From contig JAEXAJ010000180.1 in NCBI GenBank assembly GCA_023458215.1, positions 1-64,000 of the forward strand: a DNA stretch of 64,000 nt, in the 5' to 3' direction. Positions 36,176 to 45,248 of this stretch are shown here, piece after piece. How positions within the stretch are numbered: the stretch's first letter is position 1; each line of letters starts with the position of its first letter. A program made the translations under genes and the position numbers. The DNA is from Bacteroidota bacterium. GTDB taxonomy: Bacteria > Bacteroidota > Bacteroidia > Bacteroidales > Bacteroidaceae. The notes beneath the pieces were generated by a model. That model did no database searches, was not told where the DNA came from, and saw nothing but the letters and a program-made list of their open reading frames with translations.

Positions 36176-37564
36176 CTATTTTGCTAAATCTTCGATCACC
36201 TTCATAATCTGCTGACCAATTTCTTCAGCAGCTTCCGGTGTACCGGCTTCGCTGTAAACACGAATAATAGGTTCGGTGTTGCTCTTACGCAAGTGTACCC
36301 ATTTGTCGGGGAAGTCAATCTTCACACCATCGATGTCGTTGATTTCCTCATTCTTATAGATTTCCTTCACTTTGGCAAGGATAGCGTCTACATCCGTGTC
36401 GGGAGTCAAGTCCACACGGTTCTTAGCCATGAAATAAGCCGGATAAGAAGCGCGGAGTTCGCTCACCTTCTTGCCTTCGTGTGCCAGATGGCTCAGGAAC
36501 AATGCGATACCCACCAAAGCATCACGACCGTAATGGCTGGCAGGATAGATTACTCCACCATTACCTTCGCCGCCGATTACGGCGCCTACTTCTTTCATCT
36601 TGGTAGTCACGTTCACTTCGCCTACGGCAGAAGCATAATATTCTTTACCGTACTTGCGGGTTACGTCACGCAGCGCACGGGTAGAGCTCAAATTAGATAC
36701 GGTATTACCCGGAGTATGTTTCAGTACATAATCGGCAACGGTTACCAGCGTATATTCTTCACCGTACATCGTGCCATCTTCTGAAATCATAGCCAAACGG
36801 TCTACATCGGGGTCTACTACAAATGCAACGTCAGCTTTGCCACCTTTCATCAGGTTCATGATGTCACCCAAGTTCTTTTCCAGTGGTTCGGGGTTATGTT
36901 GGAAGTCGCCGGTAGGTTCGCAGTAGAGCTTTTCTACATGCTTCACGCCGAGAGCTTCGAACAATTGTGGCAAAATAATGCCACCTACAGAGTTTACACA
37001 GTCAATGGCAACACGGAAGTTTGCTTTCTTGATAGCTTCTACATCTACCAGTTCGAGTGCCAAAACACTGTCAATATGTTTTTGGTTGTAAGTCAGGTCC
37101 TTGCGATAAGAGCCTAATTGGTCAACTTCGGCAAAGTCAAATTCTTCGGCAGCAGCAATGCGAAGTACTTCTTGTCCTTCGGCAGCATTGAGGAATTCAC
37201 CTTTTTCATTCAAAAGTTTCAAGGCATTCCATTGCTTAGGATTGTGAGAAGCAGTCAGGATAATACCGCCACTTGCTCCTTCCATGGTCACAGCCAACTC
37301 GGTAGTCGGAGTAGATGCCAGGTCGATGTCAATAACATCCCAGCCCATACCCATCAGCGTACCTACTACCACGTTCTTTACCATTTCGCCGGAGATGCGA
37401 GCATCGCGGCCTACAACGATTTTGTTACTTTTTACAGTACACGTTTTGCGAATCAAGGTAGCGTAGGCAGATGTGAATTTCACAATGTCGAGAGGATTCA
37501 ATCCTTCGCCTGCACCTCCGCCAATGGTTCCACGGATTCCAGAGATCGATTTGATTAGAGTCAT
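36176..37564 (-). CDS. glmM: Phosphoglucosamine mutase / phosphomannomutase
   Basis: The 462-aa cytosolic enzyme has the phosphohexomutase catalytic serine (Ser106 in TASHNPKQW), the metal-binding loop DPDVDR, the sugar-binding GEGNGG and the phosphate-binding RKSNTEPIIRVY near the end. These assign it to the alpha-D-phosphohexomutase family. In Bacteroidetes this form is usually called GlmM and makes glucosamine-1-phosphate for cell-wall precursors; mannose- or glucose-phosphate mutase activity cannot be excluded. The DUF4827 gene lies 42 bp upstream on the same strand. Confidence 0.88.
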   Translation of the reverse strand: MTLIKSISGIRGTIGGGAGEGLNPLDIVKFTSAYATLIRKTCTVKSNKIVVGRDARISGEMVKNVVVGTLMGMGWDVIDIDLASTPTTELAVTMEGASGGIILTASHNPKQWNALKLLNEKGEFLNAAEGQEVLRIAAAEEFDFAEVDQLGSYRKDLTYNQKHIDSVLALELVDVEAIKKANFRVAIDCVNSVGGIILPQLFEALGVKHVEKLYCEPTGDFQHNPEPLEKNLGDIMNLMKGGKADVAFVVDPDVDRLAMISEDGTMYGEEYTLVTVADYVLKHTPGNTVSNLSSTRALRDVTRKYGKEYYASAVGEVNVTTKMKEVGAVIGGEGNGGVIYPASHYGRDALVGIALFLSHLAHEGKKVSELRASYPAYFMAKNRVDLTPDTDVDAILAKVKEIYKNEEINDIDGVKIDFPDKWVHLRKSNTEPIIRVYSEAGTPEAAEEIGQQIMKVIEDLAK

Positions 37565-37606
37565 AGGTTAATAAATTAAATTATTGGTTAGATGAACCTA
37601 TTATAT

Positions 37607-38227
37607 TTAATAGATTTGATATTTCTGAATGTAGTAATAATAAGGCAATACATAGTTCATTGCACTCTGCTGTCCCATCTTAGAAGGAACAATCAGTTTG
37701 ACGCGCGCTCCGTTGCCCACGTATGACAATGGTACCAACCAACCAGCCGGAACCGCAGAGCCATAAACCGAAAGCATATAACCTTGTAAGAAAAGTCCGG
37801 CAATGGAAGATGATGTATAGGTGTAACGGAATGCATCCACCGTTTCAGAAGCATTCAAGTTGGAAAGGCTTACCTTCTTATCACGGAGACTAAATTCAGA
37901 GAAACGCACCAACACTTCATCATTGCTCTTCACTGTATCATTAGGATTAATCAGCTTACCATCTTCATCTTCATATCCTTTCCTTATAATCTGCATATAT
38001 ACGCCACTCGCAAGCAACACATACTCGTTCTTCGAAACGTCGGTTGTAGAGTCTTGCGCATAAAACTGACTTTGAGAGATCACTACAATGTTACTATCTT
38101 TGATAAATGCTTTTATATCATCCTTTTCCTCTTCGAGCATTTCTGCATAGGTTTTAGTATTATCACATGCCTGAAAGCCCAAGCCCAATGCAAATAAAAC
38201 CAATAAAAATAAAGTAAGTTTCTTCAT
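37607..38227 (-). CDS. DUF4827 family lipoprotein
   Basis: The 206-aa protein has a lipoprotein signal (FALGLGFQAC). The mature domain carries family features of DUF4827, an FKBP-type-isomerase-like fold (VLVRFSEFSLRD in the middle; GWLVPLSYVGNGARVKLIVPSKMGQQSA near the end). It would be anchored in the periplasm. Whether it is an active prolyl isomerase is unknown. It has its own -7 box CAAAAGTA (minus strand, 38252-38259), 24 bp before the start. Confidence 0.85.
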   Translation of the reverse strand: MKKLTLFLLVLFALGLGFQACDNTKTYAEMLEEEKDDIKAFIKDSNIVVISQSQFYAQDSTTDVSKNEYVLLASGVYMQIIRKGYEDEDGKLINPNDTVKSNDEVLVRFSEFSLRDKKVSLSNLNASETVDAFRYTYTSSSIAGLFLQGYMLSVYGSAVPAGWLVPLSYVGNGARVKLIVPSKMGQQSAMNYVLPYYYYIQKYQIY

Positions 38228-38330
38228 TTCTGTTATTTAGTAATTTCGTACAAAAGTATCTGATTTCCTTGAAAGTAAAAAGCAGCAGATAGAAAGTTCG
38301 TATCTTTTAACCTTTACTGCCGAACTTTTT

Positions 38331-39368
38331 TTATCCTTTGGCATTAAGCAAAGGCTTAAATTTATCCAAAGCTTGTTCGAAAACGGCTTTTGCTTCTTCT
38401 ATCGTTCCATAAAACTCTCCGCCTGAAGCATTCAGATGTCCGCCACCATTGAAGAACTCTGCCGCCAGTTTATTGCAAGGGAATGTACCCACTGAGCGTA
38501 AGGATATCTTTATCATTGGCTTCTCTGTATCTTCGCGTAGAAAACAAGTGAAAATTACATCCTTAATGCTTAAAGGGATGTTCACAAAGCCTTCACTGTC
38601 TCCCCGGATATAATCGAACTTGCTCTGCTCATCCTTAGTCAGCGAGATCATTGCAGCATGATGTTCGGGATAAACTTTCATCTGTGTCAACACATACCCC
38701 ATCAGACGCAGGCGACTTTCGGAATAGGTGTTATAAACCTTACGGTAAATCTCATCCTTGTCAATGCCTTTCGACAGAAGTTCGCTGATAATAAAATAGA
38801 TTTCACGACCGTTAGAGTTATATGTGAAACCGCCCGTATCAGTCATCATACCTGTATAAATACATTCGGCTCCTTCCTTGGTGATATCGCTGAAGTATCC
38901 CATGCGGCAAATCAATCGGAAAATCAGTTCCGAAGTCGATGATATTTCAGGATGAGAGATAATTATCTTGCAGAATTCTTCGGGATGCAAATGATGGTCA
39001 ATCAATATCTTCCTTGCCGGTGAAGCAAGAACCGCTTCGCCCATCGCATCAATTCGATGAATGGCATTGAAATCAAGGCAACAGATGATGTCTGCTTCCG
39101 CTATCAGTTGATCGGCAAATTCTTTATAACGATCGTACAACAATATATCTTCACTACCCGGCATCCATTTCAGGAAATCAGGAAAAGCATTCGGCACAAT
39201 TACATTCACCGTCTTGTCCTGAGAATTAAGAAAATGCCACAGTCCCAAAGAGGAACCGATAGCATCACCATCAGGACCCACATGAGATACAATAACTATT
39301 TTTTCCGCACGTTCAAACCATTTCACAAAATGGTCTATTTTAGATTGCTCAATTACTTTCGTTAGCAT
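38331..39368 (-). CDS. DHH-family phosphoesterase (NrnA-type oligoribonuclease/PAP phosphatase)
   Basis: The 345-aa cytosolic protein has the DHH motifs VSHVGPDGDAIGSSLG, CLDFN and IDHHLHP, plus the mid-domain MMTDTGGFTYNS and a C-terminal DHHA1 domain ending with FNGGGHLNASGGEF. NrnA-like enzymes degrade short RNAs and remove the 3' phosphate from phosphoadenosine phosphate; c-di-AMP or pApA hydrolysis is possible for relatives. A -7 box (TATTTTTG, minus strand, 39442-39435) in the gap after comEC gives it its own promoter. Confidence 0.9.
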   Translation of the reverse strand: MLTKVIEQSKIDHFVKWFERAEKIVIVSHVGPDGDAIGSSLGLWHFLNSQDKTVNVIVPNAFPDFLKWMPGSEDILLYDRYKEFADQLIAEADIICCLDFNAIHRIDAMGEAVLASPARKILIDHHLHPEEFCKIIISHPEISSTSELIFRLICRMGYFSDITKEGAECIYTGMMTDTGGFTYNSNGREIYFIISELLSKGIDKDEIYRKVYNTYSESRLRLMGYVLTQMKVYPEHHAAMISLTKDEQSKFDYIRGDSEGFVNIPLSIKDVIFTCFLREDTEKPMIKISLRSVGTFPCNKLAAEFFNGGGHLNASGGEFYGTIEEAKAVFEQALDKFKPLLNAKG

Positions 39369-39457
39369 ATTGGAATTTACTATTTATAGTAGATGACAGG
39401 AGTTATTCCTATCTTCTATAACTATTTGAGGGGACAAAAATACGAAAAGTTTGCGAG

Positions 39458-41545
39458 TTATAATAATATGCGGACAGAACCTTTTTCGGAAAGAGAAAAA
39501 TAAGATACTCCCAGATGGATACATTCACGGATCAATCTCTCTTGGGTATAAGCGGAAAGTGATGAATCAAGCACCACAGTCTTAACGGAAAACAATCGTG
39601 ATAGCTCTTTAATGTTACCTTCATACCCCTTGGATATATAAAGATAATCTATTGAAATGGGAATATCGGTAACCTTATTCTTCCATCGGGCATCGTGCAG
39701 CAAACAAACACGCTTGCCTGCATAGCAAAGTAACTCATTCCTGACAAACAAACCGTGCATTGAAAAGTCTTTCGTAATAACTTGCGGACTATCTATGCCC
39801 AAATGATTCCAATAAGGAGAAAGACAATGTTGCATACGAGTGATATCCGGCAAGCTATCGGCACATGCCAACCATGAACAACTTCCCTCGGTTATACAAT
39901 GAACCGCCGGACAACCACGAACATTGTAAAAGACGATGCTGCGGTGTGGAGCAGAGAATATGCTTGAAGCAGTAGAATAAGCAATCAGAATCAGCCATAC
40001 AGACAAAGCCTCCATAACACGACGCGCAGTGTATCGCATCAAGCTACAGTAAACCAACACTATCAGCAAATAAAACAACAGAACTTGACACGCATCTATC
40101 CAAATACCATCGACCGAAGCATAAGGAAGTTGTTCAATCCAGTGAAGCACCTTATTTTGAGTACGAACCAATGCCTCGACTGCCCCGGCAAACATTTGCT
40201 GCAAGAAGGGAAATGGAGTCAATACAAAGAGCAGCACCGCCGAATACATAACGAGCGATACCATCGGGATAACCCATAGGTTAGTGAGCAGAAAGTGCGT
40301 GGAAAAACGCGAGAAATAAAGTATCACCAACGGAGCCGTGCCCACTTGGGCAGCCATAGAAACAGTGACCAATCCCCACACATAACGTCCAAAGCGATTC
40401 TTTACCTTCCACAATGCATATAGTTTAGGCTGAATAAGAATAATCGCAATCACAGCCGAGAATGATAATTGAAAACCCACATCAAACAGCCACAACGGAT
40501 TATAAAGTAACATCATGAAGGCTGTTGCAGCCAATGTATTCAGCGTTAAAGGTTTTTCCGGTTGCAGACCGGCAAGCGCCAAAAATGAGAACATAATAAC
40601 CGATCGCACTACAGAAGAAGACAGCCCCGTGAGAAAAGCAAAACCCCACAAAAATACAATGATGAACACAAGTAGGAAAGGTTTCAGATATCGCCACCGT
40701 TTCCACAAAGGACAAAAGAGGAACCAAAACAAAGCATAGATAAATCCGATATGAAGCCCCGAAAGTGCCAACACATGGCTGGCGCCGGTGATAGAGTAAG
40801 TCTCTACAATATCATCACTCAATTCTTCTTTATCCCCTACCGTCAGTGCCGAGAGAACAGCCAGTTCGTCTTTACTAAAACCTAAACTGCGATAGAGTGA
40901 AACGACCTTTTCCCTATAATCCAAAGCAACTTGCCGGAATGTGCGCAAGGAATCGTGCCCGATTACTTTCCAGTGCTCCGCAGCAACATAAGCCGTACCT
41001 GTAATACCTTTGCGCTTCAGGTAACGTTCATAATCAAATTCATCGGGATTACCCTTATTAGCAGGAGGAGAAAGCAGGGTATTTATCAGCAGCTCGTCTC
41101 CCCGCTTCAGACCGCAAGCCAGCGAATCTTTCGGGAAATAGAGAAGAAAACGATTACCTTGAGAGCTATGCACAAGTGCATCTTGACCGTTATCATCGAG
41201 CAAGACAGAAGTACACAAAATACTACGCTCCTTTATTTCGGGTTCTTCCTGAATACGGATTTTATACGTAAGAGGGTTATCCTTGAAAGTATAATTCGTC
41301 TTTTCAAACTGCCGGCTCGTTAGCTGGTAGCCGATACCGAAAAGAAAAAGATATACCAACACTCCATACAACCAGCGCAAAGAGTAACGGTTTCCTACTA
41401 TCAAAGAAATAACCATCAGCAGGGCAACAACCGAACAACTCCACGAAGAAAAGGTATGAGGAAACATATCCCCACACCAAATACCAACTACCAACGGCAC
41501 CAAAAGTCGAAGGAATGGATGCCGCTGAAAGCCGTCTACTATCAA
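39458..41545 (-). CDS. comEC: ComEC/Rec2-type membrane protein with degenerate C-terminal domain
   Basis: The 695-aa polytopic inner-membrane protein has an N-terminal DUF4131-like region, an OB-fold-like region (about 100-200) and the Competence domain with ALTVGDKEELSDDIVETYSITGASHVLALSGLHIGF. The last ~160 residues occupy the place of the usual metallo-beta-lactamase domain but lack an HxHxDH metal motif. Full ComEC moves single-stranded DNA across the membrane; natural competence is not well established in Bacteroides. It begins 9 bp after rpe and is likely co-transcribed with it. Confidence 0.88.
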   Translation of the reverse strand: MIVDGFQRHPFLRLLVPLVVGIWCGDMFPHTFSSWSCSVVALLMVISLIVGNRYSLRWLYGVLVYLFLFGIGYQLTSRQFEKTNYTFKDNPLTYKIRIQEEPEIKERSILCTSVLLDDNGQDALVHSSQGNRFLLYFPKDSLACGLKRGDELLINTLLSPPANKGNPDEFDYERYLKRKGITGTAYVAAEHWKVIGHDSLRTFRQVALDYREKVVSLYRSLGFSKDELAVLSALTVGDKEELSDDIVETYSITGASHVLALSGLHIGFIYALFWFLFCPLWKRWRYLKPFLLVFIIVFLWGFAFLTGLSSSVVRSVIMFSFLALAGLQPEKPLTLNTLAATAFMMLLYNPLWLFDVGFQLSFSAVIAIILIQPKLYALWKVKNRFGRYVWGLVTVSMAAQVGTAPLVILYFSRFSTHFLLTNLWVIPMVSLVMYSAVLLFVLTPFPFLQQMFAGAVEALVRTQNKVLHWIEQLPYASVDGIWIDACQVLLFYLLIVLVYCSLMRYTARRVMEALSVWLILIAYSTASSIFSAPHRSIVFYNVRGCPAVHCITEGSCSWLACADSLPDITRMQHCLSPYWNHLGIDSPQVITKDFSMHGLFVRNELLCYAGKRVCLLHDARWKNKVTDIPISIDYLYISKGYEGNIKELSRLFSVKTVVLDSSLSAYTQERLIRECIHLGVSYFSLSEKGSVRILL

Positions 41546-41554
41546 TCCAACAAG

Positions 41555-42205
41555 TTATAGATTTCTCAATTCACGAATAGCTTCTTCCGGATCGGAAGCA
41601 GAAAAGATTGCATTACCTGCCACTAAAGCATCGGCACCTGCCTCTATCAGTCGGGTACCGGTTTCCAGGTTTACACCTCCGTCTACTTCTATCAAGGCTT
41701 GCGAACCGGTTTCTTCAATCAAGTCACGCAGTTCGCGTACTTTCTCTACAGAGTGCTCAATAAATTTCTGACCACCAAATCCGGGGTTTACACTCATCAC
41801 CAGCACCATATATACGTCTTTGATAATATCCCTCAGCATAGCTACAGGAGTAGCGGGATTAATGGTTACCGCCGGTTGCATCCCCGCTTCACGGATTTGC
41901 TGTATCACCCGGTGCAGATGCGGGCAAGCCTCGTAATGCACATTCATGATATGTGCTCCCAACGCTTTCACTTCGGGAATAAACTTCTCCGGCTGTACAA
42001 TCATCAGATGCACATCCAAAGGTTTCTCAGACAATTTTGCCACATATTTAAGTACCGGAAAGCCGAAAGAGATATTCGGAACGAACACACCGTCCATGAT
42101 GTCGATATGTACCCATTCAGCCTCACTGCGGTTAATCATTTCGATGTCTCTTGCCAAATAGCCAAAATCGGCAGACAGTATAGAAGGAGATATGATTGGT
42201 TTCAT
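41555..42205 (-). CDS. rpe: Ribulose-phosphate 3-epimerase
   Basis: The 216-aa cytosolic TIM-barrel enzyme interconverts ribulose-5-phosphate and xylulose-5-phosphate. It has the signatures SILSADF, HIDIMDGVFVPNISFG with catalytic Asp, LMIVQPEKF, MSVNPGFGGQKFI, and IEVDGGVN with the second catalytic Asp. Length is normal. It starts an operon with comEC. Its -7 box lies at 42243-42250, directly beside a palindromic repeat that occupies the place of the -33 region. Confidence 0.95.
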   Translation of the reverse strand: MKPIISPSILSADFGYLARDIEMINRSEAEWVHIDIMDGVFVPNISFGFPVLKYVAKLSEKPLDVHLMIVQPEKFIPEVKALGAHIMNVHYEACPHLHRVIQQIREAGMQPAVTINPATPVAMLRDIIKDVYMVLVMSVNPGFGGQKFIEHSVEKVRELRDLIEETGSQALIEVDGGVNLETGTRLIEAGADALVAGNAIFSASDPEEAIRELRNL

Positions 42206-42242
42206 AATACTTACATTCTTGAAGTTACACGTTTATGACGTA

Positions 42243-42250
42243 CAAAAGTA
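42243..42250 (-). promoter_or_regulatory. -7 box for rpe
   Basis: The minus strand reads TACTTTTG (42250-42243), 37 bp before the rpe start. The expected -33 position falls in the repeat at 42259-42351 and has no TTTG. Confidence 0.5.
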
Positions 42251-42258
42251 ACTAAAAT

Positions 42259-42351
42259 AATGAAGAATGAAGAATGAGGAATGAATAATTAGCCATGCGG
42301 CATATTATACTGCACAGCAAATTCTTCATTCCTCATTCTTCATTCTTCATT
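42259..42351. repeat. Palindromic repeat element B (family with 5191-5272)
   Basis: Perfect 27-nt arms (42259-42285 and 42325-42351) of GAAGAATGA-like units flank a core with GCCATGCGGCAT, shared with the element at 5191. On the minus strand the element starts within the stop codon of the LytTR regulator gene (AAATGA), and its far end reaches the rpe promoter. Confidence 0.8.
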
Positions 42352-43111
42352 TAGCAAACCATTCTTTAAACTCTCCCACCCTGGCTTTGCTTACTACAAT
42401 CTTCTCATGCATAGTGGCGTGCAGGTTGATGGCAAGGCGGTTGTTAAACCAAAGGTCAATGTCTTTCACAGACTCGCGGGATATAAGATATTGCCGGTTG
42501 GCACGAAAGAAGCGTTTCGGATTGAGGCATTCCGTCAGTTCGTCCAAGGTTTGAGTAAGTACATATTCCTTTCCGTCGGTGGTGGCGGCTTTTACAATTC
42601 CTTCGGCGATATAAAAGAAGGATATTAGTTCTACGGCCAAAGGCAGTAGCTTGTCTCCTTTGGAAGGTACCAGGAAATGGGTCTTATAGCTTTCTTCGCG
42701 CTGCAAGGAACGTATCATTTGCATGAAATCGGACTCGTCGGAACGTTTGCCATGCAAATGTTTCAGTTTGGTAAGTGCCGTGCGCATATCTTCTTCGCCG
42801 ATGGGCTTCAATAAATAGTCAATACTGTTAACTTTGAAAGCACGCAAGGCATATTCATCATAGGCAGTGGTAAAAATGACGGGGCAAGTGATATCTATAT
42901 GCTCAAAGATTTCGAATGCCGAACCGTCAGCCAAATGTATATCCATGAAAACAAGCTCGGGCATGGAGTGTGCACCAAACCATTCGATGGTATCTGCCAC
43001 ACTATCCAATACATCCGTTACTTCCATTCCGGGAGCTACATCGGCCAGCAAAGCTGTCAAGTTACGAACAGCGGCTTTCTCATCTTCTATAATTAAAGCT
43101 TTCATAGGCAC
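42347..43111 (-). CDS. LytTR-family response regulator of the efflux operon
   Basis: The 254-aa cytosolic protein has a receiver domain (ALIIEDE, Asp57 in VFMDIHL, Lys in YLLKPIG) and a C-terminal LytTR DNA-binding domain (about 150-252, FFRANRQYLISRESV). A start at the second ATG (two codons in) is possible. It is the last gene of a pump-adaptor-kinase-regulator run on the minus strand, 10 bp after the kinase. Control of the pump genes is likely by position. Its stop codon lies in the palindromic element B. Confidence 0.92.
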   Translation of the reverse strand: MPMKALIIEDEKAAVRNLTALLADVAPGMEVTDVLDSVADTIEWFGAHSMPELVFMDIHLADGSAFEIFEHIDITCPVIFTTAYDEYALRAFKVNSIDYLLKPIGEEDMRTALTKLKHLHGKRSDESDFMQMIRSLQREESYKTHFLVPSKGDKLLPLAVELISFFYIAEGIVKAATTDGKEYVLTQTLDELTECLNPKRFFRANRQYLISRESVKDIDLWFNNRLAINLHATMHEKIVVSKARVGEFKEWFAK

Positions 43112-43121
43112 GGTTGTGATT

Positions 43122-44195
43122 TCAAGGTTTCATGAGCGGAATGCAAACACTGAACTTGCCGTTTGCCTCGGTAATCTGAATTTCCTTACCGAACAGCAGT
43201 TCGTAACGTTTAGAGAGATTAGCCAGCCCGATGCCTGTGCCGGAAGAGGCTGTGCGACGCGGTTGCAGGTTATTGTCGATGCAAAGGGTGGCTTCCTTCT
43301 CGCCGGATATGAATACAGTACGTATTTCGATAGTCAACGGGTGGCGGTTGCTGATTTCATTATGCTTGATGGCATTCTCTACCAAAGTTTGGATGGAAAG
43401 CGGGGGCAGGGCGTAGTCCATACATTCCGCATCGACCGCAATGACGAATTGCAGGTTGTCTTCGTAGCGCATCTTCATCAGGAAGATATAGGCATCTACA
43501 AAGTTCATCTCTTCACGCAACGTAACGGTATGGGTGTCATTCTCTTGAAGCGTATATCGCAGCACGCGCGAAAGTTCGCGAATATAGTTCTGTGCTTTCT
43601 CTGGACTTTCGCGCACCAATGATTGCAGGGTATTCAGCGAGTTGAACAGCATGTGCGGATTCAACTGGTTCTTCAAGGCCTGATATTGGTTCTGAATGTT
43701 TTCAGTGAGCAGTTTGCCATTCTGCAACAATACTTCCTGCCGCTCGCGTATCAGATAACTGATGTAGCAAGTGCCTGTCACAATGAGACTGATTATAAAG
43801 TCGCGCACCGGATGCAGGTAGTGGTGCACCATGGCATCAATAGCCGGAATGCGGAAATTATGGTGAAGATACACAAACAATTCTCCCAGGAAACGGCTCA
43901 ATATCCAGGTCAATACAAACGACAACAGTACTTTCCACCAAAGCATCCGCACTGCCGGGTTATTAAACTGGAACAAGAAGGTGTTTATAGCGAAAAGCAC
44001 CAGCAACGAAATAAATGTATATCCCACCTCAAAAAACACTTCAGCCGACGACATGCCGGGGAACAAGACTTGTTGCTCCAGCGAATCGGTCAATGATACC
44101 AGCTCCGGAAAATGGATCAGAAAGCTAACAACCAGCGACACCAGCACGGTCAGTTGGACATACTTCTTATTGGTTATAATCATCTGCAACTTCAT
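43122..44195 (-). CDS. LytS-type sensor histidine kinase
   Basis: About 357 aa starting with MKLQMIITNKKY at 44195; an upstream in-frame ATG at 44210 would add five residues. Four hydrophobic segments lie in the first 150 residues (VQLTVLVSLVVSFLIHF, ISLLVLFAINTFLF, LWWKVLLSFVLTWILS, FIISLIVTGTCYI). A His_kinase domain follows with acceptor His181 in LNPHMLFNSLN, and an HATPase domain with GTGIGLANLSKRYELLFG. It partners the LytTR regulator 10 bp downstream. There is no large periplasmic domain, so sensing is probably within the membrane. Confidence 0.9.
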   Translation of the reverse strand: MKLQMIITNKKYVQLTVLVSLVVSFLIHFPELVSLTDSLEQQVLFPGMSSAEVFFEVGYTFISLLVLFAINTFLFQFNNPAVRMLWWKVLLSFVLTWILSRFLGELFVYLHHNFRIPAIDAMVHHYLHPVRDFIISLIVTGTCYISYLIRERQEVLLQNGKLLTENIQNQYQALKNQLNPHMLFNSLNTLQSLVRESPEKAQNYIRELSRVLRYTLQENDTHTVTLREEMNFVDAYIFLMKMRYEDNLQFVIAVDAECMDYALPPLSIQTLVENAIKHNEISNRHPLTIEIRTVFISGEKEATLCIDNNLQPRRTASSGTGIGLANLSKRYELLFGKEIQITEANGKFSVCIPLMKP

Positions 44196-44226
44196 TTTAT
44201 TCCTCCGCAAAGATAATGATTCTTAT

Positions 44227-45126
44227 TTATTCCTTCTCCATCCGGGCAGATACATACATGCCGGGACGGAATTCGGGGTTGGCATCGAGTACTTTGGCAT
44301 ACAGTTCGATAGAGCGGTTAGCATCGTCCACCTGCTGACCGATAGAAATCAGTGTGGCATGGAAAGTGGTTTTTCCCAACCCATTGACACGGAACTGTAT
44401 ACGGCTACCGACTTTCATTCCTACCAAGTCTTTTTCGTAGGCCGTGAGGCGCACCATTGTCTGACTCTTGTCAATCACATCGCAAAGCGGTTCTCCCGCA
44501 TTGAGATACTTCCCTAAGTTGGCCTGCACATTGCTGATATAGCCGTTGATAGGTGCTTTTACTTCTATATACGGACGGATTCCGGTAGTATTCAGCGTTT
44601 CAGGATTGATTCCCAATAAACGTAATTGTGCGGCCGATGCCTGCAAACGACTTTTCATTGACAGATAATCGGCTTTGCTCTGTTGCAACTTCTTTTGCGA
44701 AGCGGCTTCCTCGCGAGAAAGGTTCTGCTGACGTTTATATTCTGCTTCGAGATACTCAAACTGTGCATAGCTATCGAGATAGGATTGTTGCAAATCAATA
44801 AATTCGGGATTCTCCAAAGAACCGAGTACAGTGCCTTTGCTTACATACGAACCCGGCAGCAGAGAAAGGTCTTTCACAATGCCCCCCATGCTGAGTGTAA
44901 CGGTAGCAAAGTTCTTGGGAGGAATCACCAGCGTGCCATTAAAAGCAGACGGATTGGCAATAGCTGTTGCCGAGGTCATTCCATCCACATAAGTAGAATC
45001 GACAGTTTTGGCCACTACAGTCACACTATCCGCAGGTTGAGGGGCCTCAGTTGTTTCAGTTTCTTTATTAGAAGAGTTGCAGGACGCTAACAGCAGTACG
45101 GCAACGGGGAGAATTATCTTTTTCAT
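44227..45126 (-). CDS. RND efflux periplasmic adaptor (membrane fusion) lipoprotein
   Basis: A protein of about 299 aa starting at 45126 with the lipoprotein signal ILPVAVLLLASC. The open frame extends upstream to 45252, but that part crosses the palindromic repeat and is not believable coding sequence. The chain has the adaptor layout: a beta-barrel strand region, a lipoyl/hairpin segment with a coiled coil (LDSYAQFEYLEAEYKRQQNLSREEA), and APINGYISNVQANLGKYLNAGEPL. It bridges the inner-membrane pump and the outer-membrane channel, here fused in the upstream gene. Confidence 0.9.
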   Translation of the reverse strand: MKKIILPVAVLLLASCNSSNKETETTEAPQPADSVTVVAKTVDSTYVDGMTSATAIANPSAFNGTLVIPPKNFATVTLSMGGIVKDLSLLPGSYVSKGTVLGSLENPEFIDLQQSYLDSYAQFEYLEAEYKRQQNLSREEAASQKKLQQSKADYLSMKSRLQASAAQLRLLGINPETLNTTGIRPYIEVKAPINGYISNVQANLGKYLNAGEPLCDVIDKSQTMVRLTAYEKDLVGMKVGSRIQFRVNGLGKTTFHATLISIGQQVDDANRSIELYAKVLDANPEFRPGMYVSARMEKE

Positions 45127-45141
45127 TGTATACTTATTTAG

Positions 45142-45248
45142 CACCCCCCGGACCCCCTGAAGGGGGAGGGGGATAGTTTTAATTATATTATAACTGATTA
45201 TATTAGCTAGCGGAGCATCCCCCTCCCCCTTTAGGGGGCTCGGGGGGG
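45142..45248. repeat. GC-rich palindromic element after the RND pump stop codon
   Basis: Arms at 45142-45174 and 45217-45248 are imperfect reverse complements made of C-runs and G-runs (for example ACCCCCTGAAGGGGGAGGGG against CCCCTCCCCCTTTAGGGGGC). The 42-bp interior is AT-rich. On the minus strand the element begins directly after the TGA of the pump gene and ends 15 bp before the adaptor start. It could form a long hairpin that lowers adaptor expression relative to the pump. Confidence 0.75.
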
